DNA from: Acidobacteriota bacterium
GTDB taxonomy: Bacteria > Acidobacteriota > Terriglobia > Terriglobales > Acidobacteriaceae
DNA length: 5,787 bases
Reading direction: 5' to 3'
NCBI GenBank assembly: GCA_021809235.1
Contig: JAKBAG010000186.1
Span: 1-5,787, forward strand
Part shown: in pieces, positions 1 to 5,787 of the stretch
Layout: each line of letters begins with the position of its first letter
Position numbering within the stretch: the stretch's first letter is position 1
Translations under genes and position numbers: made by a program
The notes under the pieces: generated by a model
The model's database searches: none
What the model was told of the DNA's origin: nothing
The model's input: only the letters and a program-made list of their open reading frames with translations

Positions 1-1356
1 CACCTGGCCCGTGTGGGGATTGAGCGCGACCAGTGCAACTTGCGGATAGGTGATAGGTCCGGTGCGATGAAGCCGCGCTGCGCGTTGATCCACCTGTTTA
101 TCAATGGCGGGGACGGCCTGCAGAACGGCCGCAGTGGCTGCGGCCTGCAGCTCTGGATCCAGCGAAGTGTAAATCCGCAGTCCTTCACGGTTAAAGTCGT
201 GATCCCCGAGCTTCTGCGTAAGCTGGTCTCGAACCAGATCTACGAAATAGGGAGCATCACTGGCATCAACGCTTTCCCGGGAGAGATGCAGCGGCTCCAG
301 CTTGGCTTGCTCGGCAGTTTCCTTGGGAATCGAGCCAGTCTCCACCATTGCATCCAGAACGATGTTACGGCGTTCGATGGCGCGATCCGGATGCCTGTAA
401 GGTGAGAAATAGTTGGGGCGCTGGATCATTCCGGCGAGCAGGGCGCATTCCGCCAGATTGAGCTGACGGACATCCTTTCCGAAGTAGACCTGAGATGCTT
501 CTCCGAAGCCGTCAATGGAAAAGCTTCCCCGCTGTCCGAGGTTGATCTCGTTGGCATACATCTCGAAGATCTGCTGTTTGGTGAAGCGATGTTCGAGCTG
601 GAAGGTGATGACAATCTCAATGATTTTTCGCTTAAAGCGCTTTTCCGGAGTAAGGAAGAAGCCACGCGCAAGCTGCATCGTAAGCGTGGATCCGCCCTCG
701 GCTTTGCGACCGGTGGTAATGTCGTGCAGCGCGGCAGAGAAGAGGCGCGTAAAGTTGACACCGTCATGTTCAAAGAAGCGTCGATCTTCGATGGCCAGAA
801 CTGCCTGCACCAGGTTGGGCGGAATTTCGCTGTAGGTGATGAGTCTCCGCTTGGTGCGGTTGGCGTCTTCACTGAGTCCGGTAATCAGCAGCGGTTCCAA
901 CTCATAGCTGGCCAGGGGTTGGCCGTGATCGTCTGTAATGGAGGAGACGGATCCTCCAGAGAAGCGTATGAGCGCTCCGTCCTGGGAGTGATAACTTTGC
1001 GGTCCTGGATGCACATCGACGCTGGTGTCGGTATACGCAAAGGTGCCCAGCGGGGATGGGGTGGCTGCCGAGGGATCCGAGTAGCCAGCGGTACGAAGCT
1101 CACGGACGACCTGTGCAAGCTGGAGATGCTGTCCGGGGCGCACTTCCCGCGGTGCAGCGTAGATCTTAGCCGTGGTAGCAAAGAGCGGCTGCTGCAGGCG
1201 GGCATCGACCACCCCGCGGTAGCGCAGGTAGTAGTAGCCGCCAGTGAGCACAAGCAGCATGACACTCAGCATGCCGACAGCAAACGCAGCAAAGACCAGG
1301 CGGTAGAGCAGACTGTGCTGCGAGCGGCGGTGTGGAATGCGAATACGCAGTGCCAT
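1..1356 (-). CDS. Class A penicillin-binding protein, PBP1B-like (partial, 3' end outside window)
   Basis: This is a bifunctional peptidoglycan synthase that polymerises lipid II by glycosyl transfer and crosslinks the peptides; it acts at the outer face of the inner membrane. The 452 codons in the window are open to the edge. Residues about 17-43 form a signal anchor after a basic N-terminus. Residues about 60-150, starting KIYAAPREVRPGQHL, resemble the UB2H domain of PBP1B, which argues against PBP1A. The GT51 domain follows (about 170-345): AIEDRRFFEHDG with catalytic Glu190, EGGSTLTMQLAR at 220-231, KRKIIE with Glu247, IFEMYANEINLG at 263-274, then VYFGK. The 57-residue spacing of the two glutamates equals that remembered for E. 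coli PBP1B (233 and 290). GLRIYTSLDPELQ near 392-404 opens the linker to the transpeptidase domain, whose SxxK serine lies beyond the edge. The ATG at 1356 is 12 nt after the proS stop, so the two genes are probably co-transcribed. No strong ribosome binding site is visible. Confidence 0.95.
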   Translation of the reverse strand, partial: MALRIRIPHRRSQHSLLYRLVFAAFAVGMLSVMLLVLTGGYYYLRYRGVVDARLQQPLFATTAKIYAAPREVRPGQHLQLAQVVRELRTAGYSDPSAATPSPLGTFAYTDTSVDVHPGPQSYHSQDGALIRFSGGSVSSITDDHGQPLASYELEPLLITGLSEDANRTKRRLITYSEIPPNLVQAVLAIEDRRFFEHDGVNFTRLFSAALHDITTGRKAEGGSTLTMQLARGFFLTPEKRFKRKIIEIVITFQLEHRFTKQQIFEMYANEINLGQRGSFSIDGFGEASQVYFGKDVRQLNLAECALLAGMIQRPNYFSPYRHPDRAIERRNIVLDAMVETGSIPKETAEQAKLEPLHLSRESVDASDAPYFVDLVRDQLTQKLGDHDFNREGLRIYTSLDPELQAAATAAVLQAVPAIDKQVDQRAARLHRTGPITYPQVALVALNPHTGQV

Positions 1357-1368
1357 GAGTGGTCCCGG

Positions 1369-3150
1369 CTAAGCGGCTGTGGGTTTGGTGAAGACGAGCG
1401 GCTGCAGGGTGGTAATCACGTCTGCGAGCGGCACGACGATGCTGGTGGCAGTGGAGCGCGTAAAGAGCTCTACCTGCTGTTCGGAGATTTTTTTGCCGAC
1501 CGTGATGCGAAAGGGAATGCCGATCAGTTCTGCATCTTTGAATTTCACTCCGGCACGTTCGTCACGATCGTCCAGCAAGACATCGAAACCTGCCTGATCC
1601 AATTGATTGGCCAGGGATTCTGCAGCCGAAAGTAATGTCGGATCGCTGGTATTGGTGATGGTAACGACGACGTGGAAGGGGGCGATGGATGGCGCAAGCC
1701 AGAAACCGGCATCGTCATGGGACTGTTCGATGGCAGCGGTGAGGATGCGCTCCACGCCGATGCCATAACTGCCCATGATGGGCGTCACTTCCTTGCCGTT
1801 GGGGTCCAGAACGGTGGCGCCCATGGACTTGGTGTATTTGTAGCCCAGCTTGAAGATGTGGCCGATCTCGACCGCTTTGCCTACTACCAGGCGGCCTGAG
1901 CAGCTCTCGCAGGGGCAGGATTCGCCTTCGAGGACGGATCGGATATCGCCGGCAATTGTCCAGTGGAAGTCGCGCCCGGCGGTTACGTTGCGCAGATGGT
2001 AGTCGAGCTTGTTGGCTCCAGCCACCATGTGTTTGCGCTCGGTGAGTGAATGGTCCACGGCGACGGTGAGTCCCTCGGTGAGCGGAGTTGCGGCTGGTTC
2101 CAGTCTGACAGGACCTAGAAATCCGGCCGGAGCGTGCAGGAACAGCTCTAATTCCTCTGCCACCATCGGGCGCAGCTCTGCGGCACCGAGCAGGCTCATT
2201 AGCTTGGTTTCATTTACCTGATGATCGCCACGGAGAAAACTGGCCACCGGATGCCAGCTGTCGGCTGCACCGTTCTGGCCGCGCCGCAGGGCCATGTAGG
2301 CCACGCACTTGATGTCCGAGGCTGGAGAAATCTGAAAGAAGCGCGCTACATCGGCAATGGCTCCAAGGCCGGGCGTGAAGACCAGCTCCGGCATACCGTC
2401 TCCGGTTGGTTCCATTTCCACTACGGGATCCAGGCGCGAGGTAGCTTTTTCAACGTTGGCGGCGTAGCCACAGACCGTGCAGCTTGCGATCAGGTCTTCA
2501 CCTGCGTCGGTGTACACCATGAACTCCTGCGACTGTGATCCGCCCATGGCTCCAGAGTCGGCATCCACGGAGACGAAACGGAGACCACAACGGGTAAAGA
2601 TGCGGCGATAGACCTGATCGTGAAGGTCAAAGCTGCGGTCCAGTCCGGCTGCATCAAGGTCAAAGGAGTAACTGTCCTTCATCGTGAATTGACGTACGCG
2701 CAGGAGGCCAGATTTCGGCCGGGGTTCGTCGCGGAATTTGGTCTGGATCTGATACCAGATCTGAGGGAGCTGCTTATAGCTTCGCAGCTCGCGACGCGCA
2801 ATCTCTGTCATGATCTCTTCGTGAGTCATAGCGAGGCAGAGTTCGGCGCCCTTGCGATCCTGAAGGCGAAACATGTTATCGCCCATTCCTGACCAGCGAC
2901 CGCTGGGTTCCCAGACTTCCCGAGGATTCAGAGCGGGCAGAAAGAACTCCTGGCCGATGGTATCCATTTCCTCGCGGATGATGGCGATGATTTTATTCAG
3001 GGAGCGCTGCCCCAGAAATAGATAGTTATAAATGCCGGCGCCGAGCTGACGGATGTAGCCGGAACGAAGCAGGAATTTATGACTTGCCACTTCCGCGTCC
3101 GAGGGCGCTTCCCGGAGAGTCGGGACAAAAAGTCTGGACCAACGATGCAT
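1369..3150 (-). CDS. proS: Proline--tRNA ligase, bacterial type with editing insertion
   Basis: Cytoplasmic class II aminoacyl-tRNA synthetase that activates proline with ATP and loads it on tRNA-Pro. The 593 residues are close to the usual bacterial form (E. coli about 572). Motif 1 lies in GYIRQLGAGIYNYLFLG (31-47). THEE at 109-112 is the family signature. Motif 2 is FRDEPRPKSGLLRVRQF (139-155) and motif 3 is GSYGIGVERIL (460-470). Between motifs 2 and 3, roughly 225-400, sits the INS editing domain that clears mischarged Ala-tRNA-Pro; it includes IKCVAYMA with Lys281, GDHQVNETKL (308-317) and the GAN/YHL segment near 378-385. Cysteines C224/C227 and C412/C414/C417 flank it. The anticodon-binding domain covers about 490-585 (PFHVVV, LLDDRDERAGVKFKDAELIG). 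The ATG at 3150 is preceded by GAAAGG with 6 nt spacing. It ends 12 nt before the PBP start. Intact, with no unusual features. Confidence 0.98.
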   Translation of the reverse strand: MHRWSRLFVPTLREAPSDAEVASHKFLLRSGYIRQLGAGIYNYLFLGQRSLNKIIAIIREEMDTIGQEFFLPALNPREVWEPSGRWSGMGDNMFRLQDRKGAELCLAMTHEEIMTEIARRELRSYKQLPQIWYQIQTKFRDEPRPKSGLLRVRQFTMKDSYSFDLDAAGLDRSFDLHDQVYRRIFTRCGLRFVSVDADSGAMGGSQSQEFMVYTDAGEDLIASCTVCGYAANVEKATSRLDPVVEMEPTGDGMPELVFTPGLGAIADVARFFQISPASDIKCVAYMALRRGQNGAADSWHPVASFLRGDHQVNETKLMSLLGAAELRPMVAEELELFLHAPAGFLGPVRLEPAATPLTEGLTVAVDHSLTERKHMVAGANKLDYHLRNVTAGRDFHWTIAGDIRSVLEGESCPCESCSGRLVVGKAVEIGHIFKLGYKYTKSMGATVLDPNGKEVTPIMGSYGIGVERILTAAIEQSHDDAGFWLAPSIAPFHVVVTITNTSDPTLLSAAESLANQLDQAGFDVLLDDRDERAGVKFKDAELIGIPFRITVGKKISEQQVELFTRSTATSIVVPLADVITTLQPLVFTKPTAA

Positions 3151-3220
3151 GCGATGCCTTTCGTAACCTTCCCGCCTGCATGACCGAACCGGAGCATGGG
3201 CGTTTCCAGGCGAACAATGG

Positions 3221-3231
3221 ATTTTATTTTA
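3221..3231 (-). promoter_or_regulatory. Possible -10 element(s) upstream of proS
   Basis: On the minus strand TAAAATAAAAT holds two overlapping TAAAAT hexamers, each one mismatch from TATAAT, in the only AT-rich patch of the 176-nt kdsD-proS gap. It sits about 70-80 nt before the proS start. No good TTGACA-like -35 is seen at 16-18 nt, so this is a weak candidate. The rest of the gap (3151-3326) shows no convincing terminator, T-box sequence or small gene. Confidence 0.25.
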
Positions 3232-3326
3232 ACGGGTGAGAGTCGAGACCGGATCGAAGTGCGGATTCCGGAGGCGTGCACAAGGCAAGGCAATTTGGAA
3301 ACAGGCTATCGGAAACGTCTACTTTG

Positions 3327-4313
3327 CTAGCTGCGCTCCACGCCCCAGAGATCATGCATGTGTAGGATACCCAGAACATGCTTGTCATCATCCGTGATGA
3401 CAAGAAACGTGATGCGGCGCTCTTCCAGGAGCGCGAGTGCGTTTGTGGCCAGTTCTCCGGCTTGCAGGGTGACCGGATGGGAGTTCATAGCCTGTTCTGC
3501 AGTCAGGTGGAGCGCATTGCCGCGATGCAGTTCCAACAGGCGGCGCAGGTCGCCATCGCTCAGTACGCCGAGCAGTCGCCCGTCCCGCTGCACGGTGGTC
3601 ATGCCGAGCTTTTTCCGGCTCATTTCGTAGATGACATCTGTCATGCCGGCATGGGGTGGAACGCTGGGAATCGTATCACCGCTGTGCATCAGGTCTCGCA
3701 CGCGAGCCAGTTGTCGGCCGAGCTTGCCACCCGGATGGAGATCGGCAAAGTCCTCCGGTCGGAAGCCTTTGCGCAGGCTGACGGCTATGGCCAGGGCATC
3801 GCCCAGGGCGAGCATGGCTGTGGTGGAGGCGGTGGGAGCAAGATTCATGCCGCAAGCCTCGCGCTCGACAGAGCAGTCCAGGACAACATCACTAGCGGTG
3901 GCGAGTGTGGAGGAGGGATTGCAACAAAAACTAATGAGTCCGTCCCCTTTGCGCTTGAGTATGGGGAGCAGACGAACAATCTCCTCGGTTTCTCCGCTGG
4001 CCGAGAGAGCCAGGACGAGATCGCCGGGCAGGAGTGCACCCAGATCGCCGTGCACAGCCTCGGCGGGGTGAAGAAAATGGGCGGGAGAGCCTGTCGAAGT
4101 GAGGGTTGCAGCGATTTTTTGCGCGATGATGCCGCTTTTTCCCATGCCGGTGAGCAGTATCCTGCCGCCAATCCTGCTGCAGGTGAGAATCCGGTCCACG
4201 GCGGAGTCAAAGGCGGGACGCATAGCGCCTTCCAGACGTGCAGCCAGTGCCTGCAGGGCCTCGGCCTCAATGCGAACCAGAGTCGCCGGGGTAAAGGTGG
4301 ATGGAGATGCCAT
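3327..4313 (-). CDS. kdsD: Arabinose-5-phosphate isomerase (SIS domain plus CBS pair)
   Basis: Converts ribulose 5-phosphate to D-arabinose 5-phosphate, the first committed step toward Kdo, the inner-core sugar of LPS; cytoplasmic. From the chosen start it has 328 residues, the same length as remembered for E. coli KdsD. The SIS domain (about 40-180) shows LLTGMGKSG, TSTGSPAHFLHPAEAVHGDL, SASGETEE, EACGMNLAPTASTT and then LHPGGKLG. With this start the four catalytic positions reported for E. coli KdsD (K59, E111, E152, H193) fall on identical residues. Two CBS repeats follow, about 206-262 (RDLMHSGD, GVLSDGDLRR) and about 274-325 (AMNSHPVTL, GILHMHDLWG). An ATG six bases upstream (4319) is possible, but AGAGG lies only 3 nt from it and 9 nt from the ATG at 4313. 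The paralogue GutQ has the same architecture; without a glucitol operon nearby, KdsD is the better reading. Confidence 0.95.
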   Translation of the reverse strand: MASPSTFTPATLVRIEAEALQALAARLEGAMRPAFDSAVDRILTCSRIGGRILLTGMGKSGIIAQKIAATLTSTGSPAHFLHPAEAVHGDLGALLPGDLVLALSASGETEEIVRLLPILKRKGDGLISFCCNPSSTLATASDVVLDCSVEREACGMNLAPTASTTAMLALGDALAIAVSLRKGFRPEDFADLHPGGKLGRQLARVRDLMHSGDTIPSVPPHAGMTDVIYEMSRKKLGMTTVQRDGRLLGVLSDGDLRRLLELHRGNALHLTAEQAMNSHPVTLQAGELATNALALLEERRITFLVITDDDKHVLGILHMHDLWGVERS

Positions 4314-4322
4314 TTCCATGCG

Positions 4323-4327
4323 CCTCT
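4323..4327 (-). promoter_or_regulatory. Ribosome binding site deciding the kdsD start
   Basis: On the minus strand AGAGG lies 3 nt before the ATG at 4319 and 9 nt before the ATG at 4313. The second spacing is the normal one, so 4313 is favoured. This is seen directly in the sequence; the choice of start is inference. Confidence 0.5.
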
Positions 4328-4403
4328 GATGGTAGCAGTTGGACGGGATGGAATGAAACGTGGTAGCTGCGGGGCAGGGCAGACGGTGAGCTGGTAACAG
4401 AGC

Positions 4404-4409
4404 TAGAAT
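4404..4409 (+). promoter_or_regulatory. Possible -10 element for the plus-strand redox genes
   Basis: TAGAAT matches TATAAT at five of six positions inside the divergent gap between kdsD and the TlpA-like gene. Transcription from it would begin about 10 nt before the start codon, giving a very short leader. The hexamer 17 nt upstream (AGACGG) does not resemble a sigma-70 -35 box, so the call is tentative. No minus-strand promoter for kdsD could be picked with confidence in the same gap. Confidence 0.2.
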
Positions 4410-4426
4410 CGAAGCAGTGAGGGCAT

Positions 4427-5077
4427 ATGCGGGATAAAAATTTTCTGGTAGCTGGGTTGGCGGCGGTAGTTTTTGTGATGATTGCGGCAGCCGGTTGGGC
4501 GAACTGGCAAAATCGCAAACACCTGGCAGCGATGCAGGCGCAGCGTGCGATGGAGCCAGTGATGATGGGGAATATGGCCGGTGGGCAGGGAATGGATGCC
4601 GGCATGATGACGTCTCCCATGGTGGGTAAGCAGGCGGCTAACTTTACGCTGACCGATGTGAACGGCAAGAAGGTCTCGCTGGCGGATTACAAAGGTAAGG
4701 CCGTACAACTGAATTTCTGGGCTACCTGGTGTGCGCCGTGCAAGATTGAAACGCCCTGGCTGGTGGATTTGGAAAAACAGTACAAGCCTAAGGGGTTTGA
4801 GATTCTGGGCGTGTCCTTCGATGATCTGGATCTGGACAATGCGGCCAAACTGAAGACGGAGACATCGGATATTGCCAAAAGCGCCAAACAGCTTGGGATC
4901 GATTATCCCGTGCTTCTAAATGGCGATGCAATCAGCAAACAATATGGTGATCCGGAGGTGTTTCCCACCTCGTTCTTTGTGAATCGGCAGGGAAAGATCG
5001 TGGCGGCAACGATGGGCCTGACATCGAAGGATGATCTGGAAAACAACATCAAGAAGGCGTTGGGAGCTGGCGCGTAG
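4427..5077 (+). CDS. Membrane-anchored TlpA/ResA-like thioredoxin-fold protein
   Basis: Probable extracytoplasmic thiol-disulfide oxidoreductase of 216 residues. A short charged N-terminus (MRDKN) precedes a single hydrophobic segment at about 6-25 that should act as an uncleaved anchor. Residues 36-65 form a low-complexity linker with nine methionines and several glycines. The redoxin domain runs from about 66 to 212: GKQAANFTLTDVNGKKVSL, then NFWATWCAPCKIETPWL with the redox pair C102 and C105, GVSFDD at 128-133, and FPTSFFVNRQGKIV with the expected cis-proline at P180. These are standard TlpA/ResA/DsbE family features, so a reducing role (for example cytochrome c maturation or metal-centre assembly) is typical, but the substrate cannot be read here. 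GTGAGGG lies 3-4 nt before the ATG, a rather tight ribosome binding site. It is divergent from kdsD and followed 52 nt later by a DsbD alpha-like gene, which supports a thiol redox job. Confidence 0.9.
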   Translation: MRDKNFLVAGLAAVVFVMIAAAGWANWQNRKHLAAMQAQRAMEPVMMGNMAGGQGMDAGMMTSPMVGKQAANFTLTDVNGKKVSLADYKGKAVQLNFWATWCAPCKIETPWLVDLEKQYKPKGFEILGVSFDDLDLDNAAKLKTETSDIAKSAKQLGIDYPVLLNGDAISKQYGDPEVFPTSFFVNRQGKIVAATMGLTSKDDLENNIKKALGAGA

Positions 5078-5110
5078 GCGGAACGGGACCGGTAAAGTTG
5101 GAATCGTTCG

Positions 5111-5122
5111 GGAGGAAAGGAG
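5111..5122 (+). promoter_or_regulatory. Strong ribosome binding site fixing a GTG start
   Basis: GGAGGAAAGGAG contains two Shine-Dalgarno-like blocks; the second (AAAGGAG) ends 7 nt before the GTG at 5130. It fixes that codon as the start of the DsbD alpha-like gene, because the longer in-frame reading from 5031 would overlap the TlpA-like gene and put the signal peptide in the interior of the protein. Confidence 0.75.
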
Positions 5123-5129
5123 TATAGCG

Positions 5130-5645
5130 GTGACTGTATGGTGGAGTGCCTTGCTGGCATTGATGTTGGTGGCTGGACAGCAGAATCCCTTTGCCAGCTT
5201 TCTCGATCAGTCGACAAGTCGGAAGGATACGAAGTCGAATGAAGCGGTACGGTATCTTTATCCGGAGCAGGTGGGAGTGACTGTCGGAAAGCTGACTCCA
5301 GTGGAATTGCATTTTGAGGTGAAAAGCGGACTGCACATCAACTCGCATACTCCAAAGACCAAGGACCTGATTGCCACATCCCTTGTCGTGCCTGGGAATC
5401 TCGGCGTGCAGTGGAAGGACTTACAGTTTCCAGCGGGCAAGGATTTTGTCCTGCCGGTGGCTGGAGCCCCAGGCGGCGGGGATCACCTGAGTGTCTACAC
5501 CGGTGAGTTTGTAGTGCGGGGCCTCGTGACAGCTACTCCTGGCCAGCATCTGGTGCAGGGAAGTTTGCGGTACCAGGCATGTGATAACCGGGCGTGCATG
5601 CCACCGCACACGATTCCAGTGGTGCTGAGCGTGACGGCGCACTGA
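5130..5645 (+). CDS. Secreted stand-alone DsbD N-terminal (alpha) domain-like protein
   Basis: A 171-residue protein resembling the periplasmic alpha domain of the thiol:disulfide interchange protein DsbD (DsbC/DsbD_N family, immunoglobulin-like fold), which passes electrons from the DsbD thioredoxin domain to periplasmic partners. Residues 3-16 (VWWSALLALMLVAG) are a hydrophobic leader with no basic residue before it, an unusual signal peptide. Family hallmarks are VELHFEVKSGLHINSHTP (58-75), FPAGKDFVLP (100-109), LSVYTGEFVV (120-129) and YQACDNRACMPPHTIPV (148-164), where C151 and C156 match the paired active-site cysteines. The protein stops right after this domain: the membrane and C-terminal thioredoxin parts of full DsbD are absent and are not encoded next door. 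The start is a GTG chosen by the strong ribosome binding site. It lies 52 nt after the TlpA-like gene and 20 nt before the next gene, so the three probably form an operon. The domain call is from remembered motifs. Confidence 0.85.
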   Translation: MTVWWSALLALMLVAGQQNPFASFLDQSTSRKDTKSNEAVRYLYPEQVGVTVGKLTPVELHFEVKSGLHINSHTPKTKDLIATSLVVPGNLGVQWKDLQFPAGKDFVLPVAGAPGGGDHLSVYTGEFVVRGLVTATPGQHLVQGSLRYQACDNRACMPPHTIPVVLSVTAH

Positions 5646-5665
5646 GAACGCGAGGGTTCGAAAGC

Positions 5666-5787
5666 ATGAATCGCAGACGTTTTGTCCAGGGGTTGGCAGT
5701 AGCGGCATCGGCATCGACGATTCGCCTTCGCACGGCAGCGGCTGCGCTCACCGCACCACCTGATGCCGTCCTCAGCCTGGCAGATCG
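5666..5787 (+). CDS. N-terminus of a Tat-exported protein of unknown function (partial)
   Basis: The first 40 codons are open to the right edge. The protein begins MNRRRFVQGLAVAASAS, a twin-arginine leader (RRxF followed by a weakly hydrophobic, Ala-rich core), and residues about 23-30 (TAAAALTA) offer plausible signal peptidase sites. This predicts export of a folded, often cofactor-bearing protein through the Tat system. GAGGG at 5652-5656 lies 9 nt before the ATG. The gene follows the DsbD alpha-like gene by 20 nt, suggesting co-transcription. The mature part seen (about ten residues) is too short to assign a family. Confidence 0.8.
   Translation, partial: MNRRRFVQGLAVAASASTIRLRTAAAALTAPPDAVLSLAD

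Noticed and set aside
589..1635. A 348-codon plus-strand open frame
   Set aside because: It runs antisense through the PBP start and the end of proS, both well supported. The translated protein shows no family motifs.
3249..3272. CCGGA...TCCGG inverted repeat in the kdsD-proS gap, considered as a terminator
   Set aside because: The stem is only 5 bp with a loop of more than 10 nt and no U-tract directly after it.
2997..3293. A 98-codon minus-strand open frame overlapping the start of proS and the gap before it
   Set aside because: Two thirds overlap proS in another frame, no family is recognisable, and the part in the gap has no convincing ribosome binding site.
3297..3317. Two copies of GGAAAC 8 nt apart just after the kdsD stop
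   Set aside because: It is a short direct repeat rather than an inverted one, so it cannot form a terminator hairpin, and six bases repeated once is expected by chance.
3151..3326. T-box or other tRNA-sensing leader upstream of proS
   Set aside because: No T-box consensus, specifier-loop structure or terminator/antiterminator pair could be seen in this 176-nt stretch.
3378..4397. A 339-codon plus-strand open frame antisense to kdsD
   Set aside because: It lies almost wholly opposite a gene with every KdsD catalytic motif, has no recognisable domain, and is of the low-complexity Gly/Gln/Ala-rich kind produced by the complement of GC-rich coding DNA.

Overview
The window looks like a piece of an ordinary Gram-negative chromosome. 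The coding style (GC-rich, densely packed, a GTG start, a Tat-type leader) together with a thioredoxin-like protein next to a stand-alone DsbD alpha-type domain would suit the Acidobacteriota (Terriglobia-like). That placement is inference from protein style only. A Kdo-pathway gene (kdsD) implies an outer membrane with LPS-type lipids. No mobile element, phage gene, CRISPR array, rRNA or tRNA was seen.

Layout. Positions 1-4313 are read on the minus strand in the order kdsD (4313-3327), proS (3150-1369), then a class A penicillin-binding protein whose start is at 1356 and whose 3' half runs off the left edge. proS and the PBP gene are only 12 nt apart, so they are probably co-transcribed. A 176-nt gap separates kdsD from proS; no convincing terminator was found in it, and only weak promoter-like elements. 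From 4427 to the right edge everything is read on the plus strand: a membrane-anchored TlpA/ResA-like thioredoxin (4427-5077), a secreted DsbD N-terminal-like (alpha domain) protein starting with GTG (5130-5645), and the first 40 codons of a Tat-exported protein (5666 to the edge). The two blocks diverge from a 113-nt gap (4314-4426).

Function. The left block serves envelope building and translation: KdsD makes arabinose 5-phosphate for Kdo, the PBP polymerises peptidoglycan, and ProRS charges tRNA-Pro. The right block looks like periplasmic thiol-disulfide chemistry: a TlpA-like CxxC protein beside a protein with the paired cysteines of the DsbD alpha domain, followed by a Tat substrate whose function cannot be read from the leader alone. 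I found no strong evidence for an undescribed system. The most interesting points are the separated DsbD alpha domain next to a TlpA protein and the methionine-rich linker of that TlpA protein.
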